Shown here one piece after another: positions 1-11,432 of a stretch of 64,000 bases of DNA. Under the pieces are notes generated by a model. The model saw only the letters and a program-made list of their open reading frames with translations. It searched no databases and was not told the DNA's origin. How positions within the stretch are numbered: the stretch's first letter is position 1; each line of letters begins with the position of its first letter. Made by a program: the position numbers and the translations under genes. Source of the stretch: Nitzschia sp. DOCU1 (lineage: Eukaryota; Bacillariophyta; Bacillariophyceae; Bacillariales; Bacillariaceae); the NCBI GenBank assembly GCA_951394045.1, contig OX595991.1, forward strand, positions 1,550,001-1,614,000, in the 5' to 3' direction.

Positions 1-155
1 GCAAACAAAGACCATACAAGATGCACCTGTGTGCCTCAAAAGGCCCATCCAACATCAACTCCATAGAAGTTTTTGAGGACAAACTTTGGCTTGCAAACAA
101 AATTGGCCTGCCTTTTGCGACGCTTTCCCGAAGTGCTTGGTCATAAATTTGGAAG

Positions 156-605
156 ATGAATGCAGATCAAGGCTCCAAACTAATTCAGTTAGGGTTGGGA
201 ATTCAGTTAGCTACTCCAAGCATAGCACCATGTGCAATTTGTAACTGCAGATTGGTGAATGCTGTTGTTCGATTGGACAATTGCAAGCATGAGTTTCATC
301 AGGATTGTTTTCGTACTTGGTTTCGTATGTGGTGGAATAAGGGACGTTCAAACTGCCCAGCCTGTGATGAAGCATATGGCTCTATTTTAGAGCACCATGT
401 GAGAGCACCATGTGCAATTTGTCACTGCAGATTGGTAAACACTGTTGTTCAATTGGACAAGTGCGAGCATGAGTTTCATCAAGGTTGTTTTGATACTTGG
501 TTCCGTATGTGGTGGAACAAGGAGCATTCAAACTGCCCAGCCTGTAATCAAGCATTTGACCTTATTTTGGAGTACCATGTGCAACTTGTTGCTGAATTTA
601 AGTGA
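156..605 (+). CDS. Tandem RING-H2 finger protein
   Basis: A 149-residue protein made almost entirely of two RING-H2 fingers, at about residues 26-75 and 86-135. Each has the order C-x2-C, then C-x-H-x2-H-x2-C, then C-P-x-C, with a conserved W-F-R-M-W-W between the two halves. RING-H2 domains bind two zinc ions and usually recruit an E2 enzyme for ubiquitin transfer; that activity is inferred from the fold. The two fingers come from a 180-bp DNA duplication, and a third, broken copy follows downstream. ATG at 156 is the first start in frame. It lies upstream of and on the same strand as the Helitron-like Rep-helicase gene, so it is probably cargo or an accessory gene of that element. There is no signal peptide or membrane segment. 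Confidence 0.72.
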   Translation: MNADQGSKLIQLGLGIQLATPSIAPCAICNCRLVNAVVRLDNCKHEFHQDCFRTWFRMWWNKGRSNCPACDEAYGSILEHHVRAPCAICHCRLVNTVVQLDKCEHEFHQGCFDTWFRMWWNKEHSNCPACNQAFDLILEYHVQLVAEFK

Positions 606-716
606 ACAATGTTGTTCAATTGGACAAGTGCATGAGTTTCATCAGGTTATCCTTGTAGTTGGTTCCAAATATGGTGGAAGAAGGGGCGGTCAAACTGTCC
701 AGCCTGTAGATTAAGT
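571..716 (+). pseudogene. Third, frameshifted RING-H2 repeat copy
   Basis: The DNA from about 571 to 716 matches the 180-bp repeat that encodes the two upstream RING fingers, in register (units begin near 211, 391 and 571). An in-frame TGA at 602-604 ends the protein just inside this copy. A 4-bp deletion, relative to copy two, removes the first conserved Cys region near 629. Later landmarks (W-F-x-x-W-W, C-P-A-C) survive in another frame. It is a decayed third unit. Confidence 0.7.
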
Positions 717-720
717 AACA

Positions 721-1220
721 AAGAAACGTCAGTATTTGTTGCTAGCAAATATATAACCTCATCACGCAGTATCAGCAAATTATAGCTCAACATGTCACAG
801 CATAGGAAGGACAAGGTGCAATAGTCCGTCCTAGATGACTTGCAGGCAGTTCTGCTGACACCCATGGCACCTGCAGGGCAATGCAAACCTTGGGTCCAGC
901 AAGGACAGTGCAGCACCCTGAAATGGGAATTTGTCTGAGTAAAAAGGCTCTTCTAAATTTCTTTAGTAGCCTACCTAGATGATAATTTACCTCCTTTTGA
1001 GGAGTCATAAAATACGTCAATTTGTCATTTGTTTTAATGAGAAGAATACTTGAATGAAGTAAAATTTTGTGTAAATTTGTTATTACCATGGTTTTGTTGA
1101 GCCTTAGCATATTGTCCACTTTGTAGGAATTGGCAAGTGCAATGGTCATGGGTATGGTCGGCAATGGGTCATAAAAATGGAATGCTCATTCTGTAATGGA
1201 AGACACACAGCCTATTGACC
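721..1220. other. Gap: no supported gene
   Basis: About 500 bases between the decayed RING copy and the Rep-helicase start. A short reading frame near 1176 encodes C-x2-C-x4-H, reminiscent of half a zinc knuckle, but it stops after 13 residues. It could be a 5' exon of the next gene. Nothing else is supported. Confidence 0.4.
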
Positions 1221-4200
1221 ATGGAAGAAGCATGTTCGAACTGCAGGCAATGTCAGGTATCATTCAATGTCTACTCTTCAGATGTTCTGCGTCAGAAACG
1301 GGGCAAAAAATACTGCTTGGTCCCACCTGTTAATGGGTTGGCTGTAGCCATTGCTTTGTGTTCGCATTGCGAGCGATATCTTTTGTCTACCGGAAGACCT
1401 CAATCCAAAGACTACTGGCCATCAATGGTATGGGCATTTTTATCGCACAATACTACATCTACATCCCTCCAGCCAACATCTCTAAGGGATCGTTGGTCTT
1501 TGTTGCCTATGACCTGGCGGGTATGGTGGTTACAGGCAGCTTGTACCCTCAGTGGAAGTGTACTTGGTGAAGGCCTCATCTCAATGAACAGCCCACCATC
1601 TCTCTTCTCTGACAAGACCAAAGAAGTCTCTAATTTCAAAAAGGCTATTGCAGGACTACGGTGGCTACAACTGGCAAAAGAAATGGACCTTCACTTAGCA
1701 TATCCCGAGGTGCGTTGCCCATGGGGCTGCAGTGAGTATCTACATCGCTGCAATAGTCTTCCACTTGAAGACTTCTTATACAGTTGGAGCAATTGGATGT
1801 TTAGCACTTACCAGGCTACATCAGGAAGTTCAAAAAAATGGACAGACTGTATACGACCGGATTTCCCTAGTTCATTCACTATTCTTGAGAATGCAAACTT
1901 TTTATGTGAGCCTACAATTTGTGTTGGGGAAGGCGGTCCTCAAATCTTGGCTTGCAGGAATCATACACGTCAATCCCGGGAGAAATACATTTATCCACCC
2001 TTGACAATGACGGGAACTCTCTACACTGCCAATTCAAATCAACTCTCTCCAGCTGTTTGCCGGAGCCGAACTTTACGACAAACAAAACTTCATCATTTTT
2101 CCGATACCTACCAGACCGGAATTTTACAGGGTGGCTATGATGGCATAGACTCTTCATATGTTGTCAGCAAAGGAAATCTACAGCATGGAAATGCACTGGC
2201 TCTTTTGCGAGACTCTTTATCCATTCAAGGCAGAAGTGACATTCGTGAATATGTTCGGCGGCTCGGGCAGAATCCCCATGATGTGGCATATGTACCGGAT
2301 GATATCATTCAGCGCAAGTTGACTAAAGCACAAAACTTGTTCTCTGACCTGCCAGGGAGGAAAGAACTGAAAAGCGCAACTTACATAACTCTGTCAGATT
2401 CAATTGAGCTCCAAGTGCAGTCCTACGAGGCAAAGTCAAAAGTTCTATTGGTTTATGATACTGAAGGAATGTGTGAAGAAGTTCTTTTTGACCCACCTTG
2501 GCCACATCGCAGGCTTCGAGTTCATCCTTATGATGGGTATGGAGAGCGTTTTGCACGAATATCAGATTCAACAAAGACCTTTGTTGGCTTTCTTCTCCTT
2601 GGCCTCATAACAACCGTGGATGAGTTTTGGTCAATGCTAGTCAGTAATGTGACGACTAACCGGGATTGGTATGGTTGGTGGCTGGCATTTGCAACACAAA
2701 GTTTGAAACTTTCTGGCAGAGGCCGTGGTGACTGGAAGAAAAAGATATTCTTTGTTGAGACCCCCGTCCGCAAAGTAATTGACAGGTTGCAGTTATCAGC
2801 TGGGTCTTATGTTGATCAACTCGCTGAGCTTCTTCGGTCTATAGATGGTGTGAAAACTGTCCATGGTCGCTGGGAGGGGCAAGATGACTGCAATAGCGAC
2901 ATTGTCATTGTGGTAAAGCTGCTGGATATTTCCCCTCCAAACTCTGTCTGGGAACTTCGTTGTTTGGTGTTTGGTATGTTTGATAGCACATCAGATGTAC
3001 CCACCGGCATCCATTTTTGCCCGTCATTCTGGGCAGGCTTGGTGGTGCCAACCCACTCAGTCTTCTGAATTTGGTCGTAGCACAGGGCTTCCCACCAATC
3101 TCAATGGTCTCCAAATTGCAGTGTACTGTCGACAAAGTAGCAAGAAGCAAGAGACACTACGGCGACGTTATTTGAAATGTCTTGGGGGACAAAATAAATG
3201 CTATTGTGCCAGACATATGGTGGCGCTAGTCACCAATGGGTACTTCCAGCAGTCCAATTGTGGGATCACTTGCATGGTGAAAGGTCCACCAAATGGAGAA
3301 TCAGTTTGCAACTGTGCTTCTTTGTATATATGCCCGGAAAAGGCTTGCGTGATTGGCGTATGTGAGGAGCACTGGCACGAGGTGGTTGATGAGCTAGGCC
3401 ATCCAGATGAGGTTCTCTTTATCTCTGAGAGGGATTGCATAATTGGATGTGAAGAAGAACTTCTCCATGACACTGATGTAATTGTGGGGGCTTCCACAAG
3501 ACAGAGCACCGAAACGGCAAACTTGGGTCCTACTGAGTCTCATGAATTAGCGATTGATTTATATGGGGAGGTTGATGATGCTGCATCAGATGACAATGAT
3601 AGTGATGTGGCTATGATTCGCACTACTAACACTGCACGGCAACCAATGGATATAGAGCTTCATGGCCCAACAGATGTCGTTTCTTCTCCTTTGCATGTTC
3701 TTCTCAATATGCAAGGACATTTGCTGATTCGAAAAAACACTAAACTACGCATGCGAAAAAAGAGTTCCAACTTTTATGAAAGAATTGTGTCAAGGTCAAA
3801 AGGGCACACTGTTCCTTTGGTATATGCTGAGGCAGTATTATTTTCAGATATTTTCTATTTCCATACTCAGGATGGATCCATTCTTGGTGCTTTACCAACA
3901 GCCTTGTGGACAGACGAGACTACATTGGCAAAGTATGGAATAGCGTCAATGCGACAACATGGGCAAAACCGCATTTTGGATCCCTCAACCTTGTGCAGCA
4001 CAGATCCAAGATATCAATTTCTGACATTTGATGTCCTTGTGAACCTAGGTCTGCGAGGCAATGATAGCAGGTTGATCTTGCATCGAGGTTTTGCTGATCG
4101 GCAGGGAGGAGATGGTATTGCATTCCAGGGCAACGACAATGGCGAGCTCTATGGAGATTCATCAGAAAATGCTACAAATGTTCACAAACTCTCTGCCTTG

Positions 4201-7200
4201 GTTGGGCATTGCCCTCCCCACTACTTTTTCACTCAGTCCTGCAACCAAAAAACTTGTCGAGGTCTTAGAGTTCTCCGAGAATGGACAACATCTAGTGTTG
4301 CAATAGAAGGGGTCGCCAAGAGATATGGTGTGACGTTCGAGGAAGCACAGTTACTTTTACGTGAATCGGCAGCCCCGTTTGTTCTAAGAAGCTGGAATGA
4401 GGTTAGTATGTTATGGATGAAGTACATTATCTATTCAGTGGAGGCTCCTTTGCACGAAATTGAATGGGCATGGTGGCGTCATGAGTTTCAAGAAAAACAA
4501 GGAAACCCAAGTCATATTCATGCAATCCTGCGTACGAAAGTGGATATTTCAACTCCCCAAGGTCTAAAGAAGGTACTCTACAAAATACGAGGCTCTTTGG
4601 CTGATCTGATTCATTACAATGAAATTGAGGACATGAAAGCAGAAGGGTATATATCTTCTTCCCTGCAGCTACAAGAAATTTTGTGCGATGCCGAGAAATT
4701 TCTAGGGCATCAATGTCATGACAGATGCCACGTTCCCAAAGTGGACAATAATGGCGAAACACATTTTGTTTGTAAAGTTCCAAACAATTTCTGGTTAACA
4801 GACCAGCCCCAAAACCATTCTATTCAACCACTCCAAATTCAGCATTCTCCAGAGAGTTGTCATGTTTTGCGACTTCTCTCTATGATGGATGGTAACAATA
4901 TGACTGAAAACTTGTTGAAAGCAGAGCGCCATATTCCCCGAAGTTCAAACACGGGCGCCATATTTTCCCCGACCAATGGAAGACTCTTCATGTGTTTCCC
5001 AAGTGCACAAAATTTGCAGTTCACTACTGGCTACAGTGTCTCTGCATACCTTGCCAAGTATGTAGCCGAGTTGGATGAAGTTGCTCTTGTGAAGTTGACA
5101 CCCCCATCGGCCCGTGGGTCTCAATCCGGAAACATAACATCAGGAGCCACAAACATGAATGGTGTTTACACAACACTTCACAACACCAAAATTTCATCCT
5201 GGAAAAGAATTGCACAGACAACAAAAAGCAAGGTTGGTAGCGGCCACGGTCAAGCTCTTACTCAGATGGAATGCCTCACGGTTATTCAAGGGGAGTCACT
5301 TGTCACAAGCACAATTCAATTTATACGAATGCCAACATGTCCTCGAGAGTATCGTGCTGCCATTTTCAATCGCATCATAGGATCCGGACGTCGCCCCCAA
5401 GATATGCAAGCAATGATGGCTGTAACAGGACAAACTGCCAGGATGGCAATTGCAGGTTTTCCTGTCTCAAGGCTGTTTACTCCCTTCCAAATGGCAGTAA
5501 TTCAAGATGAATTACGGGCACCATTATCAACTGATGTAACGACGTATTTTGGCATGCGTCCTCCTGAACTGAGATTTGTAAGAGAACAAAAGAACTACCT
5601 ACGGTGGTTTGAACGGAAAACTGTCACCCCCCTCTTTGATCCAGAGGCTTCCATTAACTATGTGAAAGGCAATGTCAAACTGAGGCTGGAAGAAAGTGAG
5701 TGGCTAGATGGGTTCAATACCAAAATCCAGTTGCGGAGAGGGGCCATTGGTGAAGTGCTGTTATATGCACAACAGTCCGATGCTTCTCATTTTGGTGGCA
5801 ATATTTGGAAACAAGAGATGCTAGCCCTACTCCTAAAAATCCAGCGTTTGTATAAAGTCTTTGTGGAGAAGACAATAACTGTTCGCCTTCCTGCTCTTCC
5901 CCGAGCTCAAAAAGATTTTGATGCTTTGCAAAAGAGATTTCTTTCTCCAAAAGAAAGTGAGGCATTGCCTGTTGTCTGGCACACCCCTGTTTATCCAAAG
6001 AACCGCAATCGTTTCATGATCCATTTGCTTTTGGCAATGGGGAGCTTTGAGACTGAATACGAGCTGATGTTAACTGGGAACCTCCGTTCTGCATTCATTC
6101 ATGCCAAGCTGTACAACCCAATGCAAGGAGAGGAATCAGTTCTCAAGTTAACTGGTCGGTATGTAAGAGAGTTCCTTGCAATTCAGCCTGGATCAACCTT
6201 CCAATTTGATCGGAATTTGTGCTTGGCATATTACACCCTAAAAGAAGTGCTTGCTGAGGAAGGTTTGGTCGAAACACCACCTCTTCCTTCCGTTCTACAC
6301 ACTCATATGGTTGAAGAAACCTCATCTTCATGTCACAAGTTTTACATGATGCATCGGTCCTTGTTTCTTGACGTACTGTGGAATGATCTTGTTGCATGTG
6401 GGCTCGAAAATGTGTTGCCTGAAAAAGATGCTGTTCTCAGGGCCAGACAGAGTCCCATAGCAATTGACACGAATATCTTCTACCCACCTCCCCATTCTTT
6501 TCACCAAAGTGCTGCCTCATATGCAGAACAAAAAAGGACATTGTTGGCAATGAAGGCTGAGATTGATGCCTACATTGACCCTACAAAAAATCACAAAAAT
6601 GTTGTTGTTGTTGGCGGTCCAGGAACGGGAAAGACTACAGTATGCCAGATGGCGTGTCTCTATGCTATGAGTAAGGGGCTTAACATTATTTCAACAAGCA
6701 TCGTTGCTGATCGGGCCAAGCAGCTTGGAGGCATTCATCTTCATCGCCTTGGCTGCATGAAGCCTTCTGGAAGAAACTTGACTCCTGGCAGAGTTGCTGA
6801 GAATGCTTTGGCAGCACTATATCGCAATCCTGATCTGTTATCTTTGTGGCAAACTCTGGATGTCTTGTATGTTGATGAGCTTGGGTTGGTTGATGCTGAG
6901 CAGATTGCAACATTTGATATGATGGCCAGGTATGTGAAACACAGTGCTTCATTCATGGGGGGGATTTTCATAATGGCCTCTGAAGATATCCTACAGCTGC
7001 TGCCGTGGGAGGGGACACCAGTGATGATGTCAATGAACATGATTGCAGAGTTCAAATTTTATGAGCTCGTCCAATCTGTACGAGCCGCCAACTGCCCATC
7101 CCTTCAGGAGATTTGTGCTTTAACCAGAACCATCACATGGTCTGCTGAAAATATTGACCGTTTTATGCATCTTGTATCCACAAGTTGCACTTTTGTCTCA

Positions 7201-8415
7201 AGCCTTGTTGATTCAAGGATTCCTGAGGATGCTGTTTATATTTTTGGAAGGAGGGAGCCATGTCTCCAAGTTGAAAGACAGATGCTAGAGCGTCTTCGTC
7301 GAAGTTCAATTCCATTATTTATCTCAGAATCGGTGGATGAAGAGTCAACAACAGGTGGGAATTGGCATCCTGCGGCACAACCTATAGTCCAAAAACTGTC
7401 AAGGAAGCAGAAAAGAAAAAAGCAGCTTGTCTTTTACAGCAATGCCCGTTTTGAGTTTTGCCACAATGACAGGAACTTTCAGCAAGGACAACTAGCAATT
7501 TTGTTAGAGCTAAACGAAGAACAAATTCGGCGCAAAGAGCCTATCAGTGTCTGGGCTGGGCCTCCAGGCTGTAAAGACTTCCCTCCAATGGAATATTTCA
7601 ATCAGGTTGCATTGGCAGAACGAGGATGGAAAGTTGTCAAGGTCTCTTACACAACATCTCCAAGTGAAACTGTGTTTCGGGGTGTCCAGGCTCGACGTAC
7701 TCAGTACGGTCTCAAACCAAGGGTTGCAGCTACTATCCATGCTAGCATGGGTTCTACTTTATCGTCTGTTGTTACTCAAGTCACTAATGGAGATGATGGG
7801 TATGAGTATAGCCTGTGGGAAGCAGCACAAGTGGTTGTGCTTCTAAGCAGAACACGGAGGGCTAAAGATATCTATTTTGCTGGTGAACCATCAAAGGTGG
7901 CAGAGCATCTACTCCAGGTTCTTAGAAAGACAAATCGATTCCTTCCTTACATTCGGCAGCTCCTGCAACAACTGACATCAGAAAGTGATCATCTTTCAAT
8001 TATTCAAAATCCATGCATGTTCCGACCATGTGACGCACAACTTCCTCCAGGAAATCATGGAGTTGTATATGAGTTGGTGTCTACACGCGATATTAATGTG
8101 ATGTACATTGGCGAAAGCAACAACATTCGTCAACGATTGTGTCAACATAACAGTGGGGATGGCTCTGCAGTCACCAAACAACGCTTCCTTCAGCCATGGG
8201 CTGTGTATGGGGTGGTGATTGGGTTCACAAGTAAAAGAGACCGACAGACATTTGAATGCATCTGGAAACTTAAAGCACATTCAAGAAGACGCCATCAAGA
8301 ACCTCTGGATGCAGAAGCACTGCTGCATGTGGGCCATCAAATGGCAGAGGAGTGGAATCGTTCTAGAAGAGCAAACCTACGTGTTATTCGGTGTGGACAC
8401 ATTGCAGAATATTAA
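1221..8415 (+). CDS. Helitron-like Rep-helicase with C-terminal GIY-YIG nuclease
   Basis: Rolling-circle transposase of Helitron type. Two overlapping reading frames join if an intron from GTATGT at 2974 to CAG at 3085 (112 nt) is removed, giving about 2360 residues. The N-terminal 580 residues are unrecognised apart from Cys pairs near the start. After the intron comes a Cys-rich stretch, then the Rep region: a F-F-T-x-S-C-N-Q motif like the Helitron block before HUH, HUH motif S-H-I-H-A-I-L (about residue 1060) and two-tyrosine motif A-Y-L-A-K-Y (about 1237). A Pif1-like helicase follows with Walker A G-G-P-G-T-G-K-T-T (about 1760), Walker B L-Y-V-D-E-L (about 1842) and late motifs A-T-I-H-A-S-M-G-S-T-L and L-L-S-R-T. 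Residues about 2243-2316 are a GIY-YIG domain: V-V-Y-E-L, M-Y-I-G-E-S, R-Q-R-L-C-Q-H and a later Glu. ATG 1221 is the first in the upstream frame. The two-gene alternative remains possible. Confidence 0.82.
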
Positions 8416-8804
8416 TGCTTATAAAATGCATATTCATTGTTTTCTTTTCTTCAACCATACAAAACACTGAAGAATGGGAGCTATATGTCTGTAATCTAAT
8501 TGGTATAAGGTATTGGTTAACTTTGATGTTCTACAATCTTCCCTTATTAAGCCCAAAGATGATGAGCTCTTTGGCACAAATGTGAGGGCGCTTAACTTTT
8601 ATACGAAAGAAGTTGTGAGGGCGGACATGACCTCCACTAACCTCCCCATTGCTCCCAGTGGACACATTACACAAAAATGAAGGGTTATACAGTGTAGACT
8701 ACAAATGCATTTTTAACCCTTTTTTCAGCTATCTCAAACCTGTTTGTTGTTGGTATCAGTGCCAAGTTTTACTTCTACAACAGTCATAAAATTGGAAAAG
8801 CAAC
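8416..8804. other. Gap: no supported gene
   Basis: About 390 AT-rich bases between the Rep-helicase stop and the next small gene. It holds short open frames only, none with recognisable content. Confidence 0.4.
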
Positions 8805-9545
8805 ATGTTTCTCAGTTATGCTGATTTACAATCCTCTCTTGCCAAGGCCAAATGTCGTGAGGTTAATGATGATCTACGTTACCATGGCATTTGTATTGTT
8901 GACCGAACCGCATGGGCGCATGGTATCAATCTAAACACAGATGCAGAACCAACAACAATTTTTGTACGAACAGCATGTCACCATGACGTAAGTTTTTAGC
9001 AGATGCAACTTGCATTGCAAGACACCACCTGATTGATTTGTTGGTTTTCTTTGGCACAGCATGATACCAATACTGGGACACGGGCACCCTGTTTTGGATG
9101 CTTAGATTGTGGCAAGACAAAGATGACACTACAAAACCTGATGATGCACAGTTGCAGCGGCAAAGACAACAATTCAACCTTGCTCTCCCAACACAACGTA
9201 GCCAAATGTCAGGAACATTATTGCCATGCTCTCTGTAAACTCTCCCAAAAACAACATATTGTCATACCAACAGTAACTATAACGTTTAATGACCCAGGTT
9301 TGGCTTGTTGCGAATGCAGTGACCTCAAAGAGCACAAGAATGAGAATAAACAATATACTCAACAACCGCCTATTGCTAAAAAAGCAGCAGCCATGGACTT
9401 CGCAAACACAGAACAGAAGAACACAAAAAAGGCACGTTCAACAAGCAATGAGCCCATTTCCATGGATCGGCCGGAACCTGAAGTACTCAAATTTCAAGAA
9501 CGCTATGCTGACAAAGGTCGAGCATCGCTTCCCCCAAGCTTCTAA
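8805..9545 (+). CDS. Small Cys-rich protein, two exons, Helitron-associated
   Basis: Exon 1 8805-8987 and exon 2 9060-9545, joined by a 72-nt intron with donor GTAAGT and acceptor GCACAG; the join keeps frame and gives 222 residues. I do not recognise the family. Just after the junction is C-F-G-C-L-D-C-G-K followed by H-S-C, which looks like a zinc-binding cluster, with more His/Cys pairs (H-Y-C-H, C-C-E-C) after it. The C-terminal third is Lys/Asn/Gln-rich and probably disordered. There is no signal peptide. It sits 390 bp after the Rep-helicase on the same strand and shares its AT-rich composition, so it is likely a gene of the same element. A DNA-binding accessory role is a guess. Confidence 0.5.
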
Positions 9546-10152
9546 GTAAGAAGGAATAGAGCTATGTTTTAGCGTCATGGAAGGAACATGCTTCCCAGCA
9601 TGCCTTGCTGCTGGTTTCCAAGTTTTAATTCAGTCCCATTGCTGCTTCATTGTTTTTGCCACTTCCCGGCCCACTTATTCAGTTGACTAGTGGAAAGTAG
9701 GTATGGCCTTTTGTGATCAAAACGGTCCATGCTGGGTATGTCCTTTGGACATTTTATTGATTTAAAGTTTGAGTAAAAAGTTATGCCATCTATCTTGGGT
9801 AACATTGGAGCGTCTTTTTTGCCCCGGAGGGGTGGAAAAGCGCGGATTGCAGAACAAAAGATGGAAGCACTGTATGGCCCGAGCTCTATCTTGTTGTATC
9901 TTGTCTAGGTATGTAGTACCCATTGCTGCCTAGTCATTTGCACTTATTGGGTAGCATACTTTATCTATGCCTTTGTAAAAAAGACAAATGCATATTCCAC
10001 GTTCATAGGTAGTAGATTTATTGTCTTTTTCTTTGCTTAGGGACATAGAATTTTCCAAAAAGAATGTATATCTTTCTATAACTAAGAGGGAATATGTAAA
10101 TTTAGTTTCTCAACTCCTTTTGTATCAGTCATAATATGTGCAAGGAGATATC
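9546..10152. other. Gap with repeat motif and short inverted repeat
   Basis: About 600 AT-rich bases without a supported gene. The segment 9592-9775 is partly repeated near 12,900-13,030 (listed separately). CCCAGCATG near 9595 faces CATGCTGGG near 9729 as an inverted pair. Confidence 0.45.
9592..9775. repeat. Dispersed repeat of the Helitron-like region, copy 1
   Basis: The stretch around 9661-9775 resembles 12,921-13,025 in the same orientation. Shared landmarks in order are GCCACTTCCC, TGTTGAC/AGTTGAC, TGGAA, CATGCTGGGTA, CTTTGG and GGACATTTT. Identity is moderate with small indels. Its inner CATGCTGGG pairs with an upstream CCCAGCATG, so a hairpin or small non-autonomous element is possible. 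Confidence 0.5.
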
Positions 10153-11034
10153 ATGAATCATCTTAAAATGACAGATTTTCAAAATTCTAATGCACACATT
10201 GAACCTTCTCCTATTGTGACCATGGCAACTGCTGGTAATCTTGATGCGTTTAATCAACCAAACCACAATAATGTTTCTGTTGTTACTCCTGATCACGGAA
10301 AAAAGCATAAAGCTGCAACTGATGATAGCCGGGCAGTGCCATTCTACCAGTGGTCTCAGATATTTCGCCAGAACATTGTACCCAAAAATTTGATGTCACT
10401 GGGAGGTGCAGAAGTTATGATTACAAGAACTTGCTCTGATCTTTTTGCATTGATTGAGGTCAACCAAGGCAACGACGAGGCATTTCTTCACCCACTAATC
10501 AAGCTACTGACGTCTGTTGACCAGACAGATGAAGAACGTAATGCTATTTTAAAAGAAGTACCAGTTTTAGCTGTTGTGCCCAGGAGAGTTTCAAAGCAGA
10601 AGAACATACCTGTTTACAAAAAAGGACAGGGAAAAACCCAATACAAAAAATGTTATATTGTTTGCTTCCAGCCAATGGGGTTCACCAGGGGACAATGCAA
10701 TCGCATGGCTCAATGCATTGCTGCTTTTCTCAATGCTTGGCGTAAAGCCCATCCATATCAAAACCCACATGGAGATTCAAACTCGAGCACTAGTTCAGAT
10801 GCTTTTGTTACTGTTCCTGCTGACTTTGATCAGACACAGCCTGTTGAGTCAGCTCTTGATTGGTATGTTCTTGATGAAGACATTATCAAAATAATGAGAC
10901 TGATGATTCAAAAGCGACATTTGCATCCTGGGTTTTATTCGCTCCACCGCAAGTTAGCGCAAGGGCTCTTTTCAAGCCCCTTTCCCGACATTGCTGTCGA
11001 TGAATTGGGATACGAACTTGAAACATACGTTTGA
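10153..11034 (+). CDS. Unrecognised protein, Helitron-associated
   Basis: An uninterrupted frame of 293 residues from ATG 10153; a GTG 15 bases earlier is less likely. I do not recognise the family. The first 70 residues are Asn/Thr-rich and probably disordered. The central part holds a basic stretch (V-P-R-R-V-S-K-Q-K, then Y-K-K-G-Q-G-K-T-Q-Y-K-K) followed by a hydrophobic strand C-Y-I-V-C-F-Q-P, which would suit a nucleic-acid-binding or nuclease-like fold. The C-terminal part is mostly helical by eye. There are no membrane segments. It lies between two other + strand genes of the AT-rich region. The frame length and co-orientation argue that it is real; function is unknown. Confidence 0.55.
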   Translation: MNHLKMTDFQNSNAHIEPSPIVTMATAGNLDAFNQPNHNNVSVVTPDHGKKHKAATDDSRAVPFYQWSQIFRQNIVPKNLMSLGGAEVMITRTCSDLFALIEVNQGNDEAFLHPLIKLLTSVDQTDEERNAILKEVPVLAVVPRRVSKQKNIPVYKKGQGKTQYKKCYIVCFQPMGFTRGQCNRMAQCIAAFLNAWRKAHPYQNPHGDSNSSTSSDAFVTVPADFDQTQPVESALDWYVLDEDIIKIMRLMIQKRHLHPGFYSLHRKLAQGLFSSPFPDIAVDELGYELETYV

Positions 11035-11432
11035 TTAGATGTAACCATCACTTAAACGTATGGATAAATAGATATATTCAAGAAACGAATAGCGTTTTGT
11101 CATCAACATGTCATACACTCTGTTCTCATGAAAAGGGAAGGCAGTAGTGCAGGTTGTATCTTCCAGTTCAACCTCCAGCAGATTCTTATTACAATGGATA
11201 AGTGGTAAAGTACAGATAGTTAATCTGACATTACCGCGTCCAAAGTTGTTACTGTACCTTACCCAACATTCAAAATGATGGAATTGAAAACCCAATCTAT
11301 TTTCTTCTTTCCTGTTAAAAAAGTTGCCATAAATACATAAATATAACAAGAAAAATTTGACTTCATAATGTTGTTCCCTTGCCTCCTCTCCCTTTGGTAA
11401 TTGGTAGACTCATATTCCACCATTTGTACATC
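11035..11432. other. Gap: no supported gene
   Basis: About 400 AT-rich bases between two + strand genes. A minus-strand frame covers most of it but has no recognisable content and looks like chance. Confidence 0.4.
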
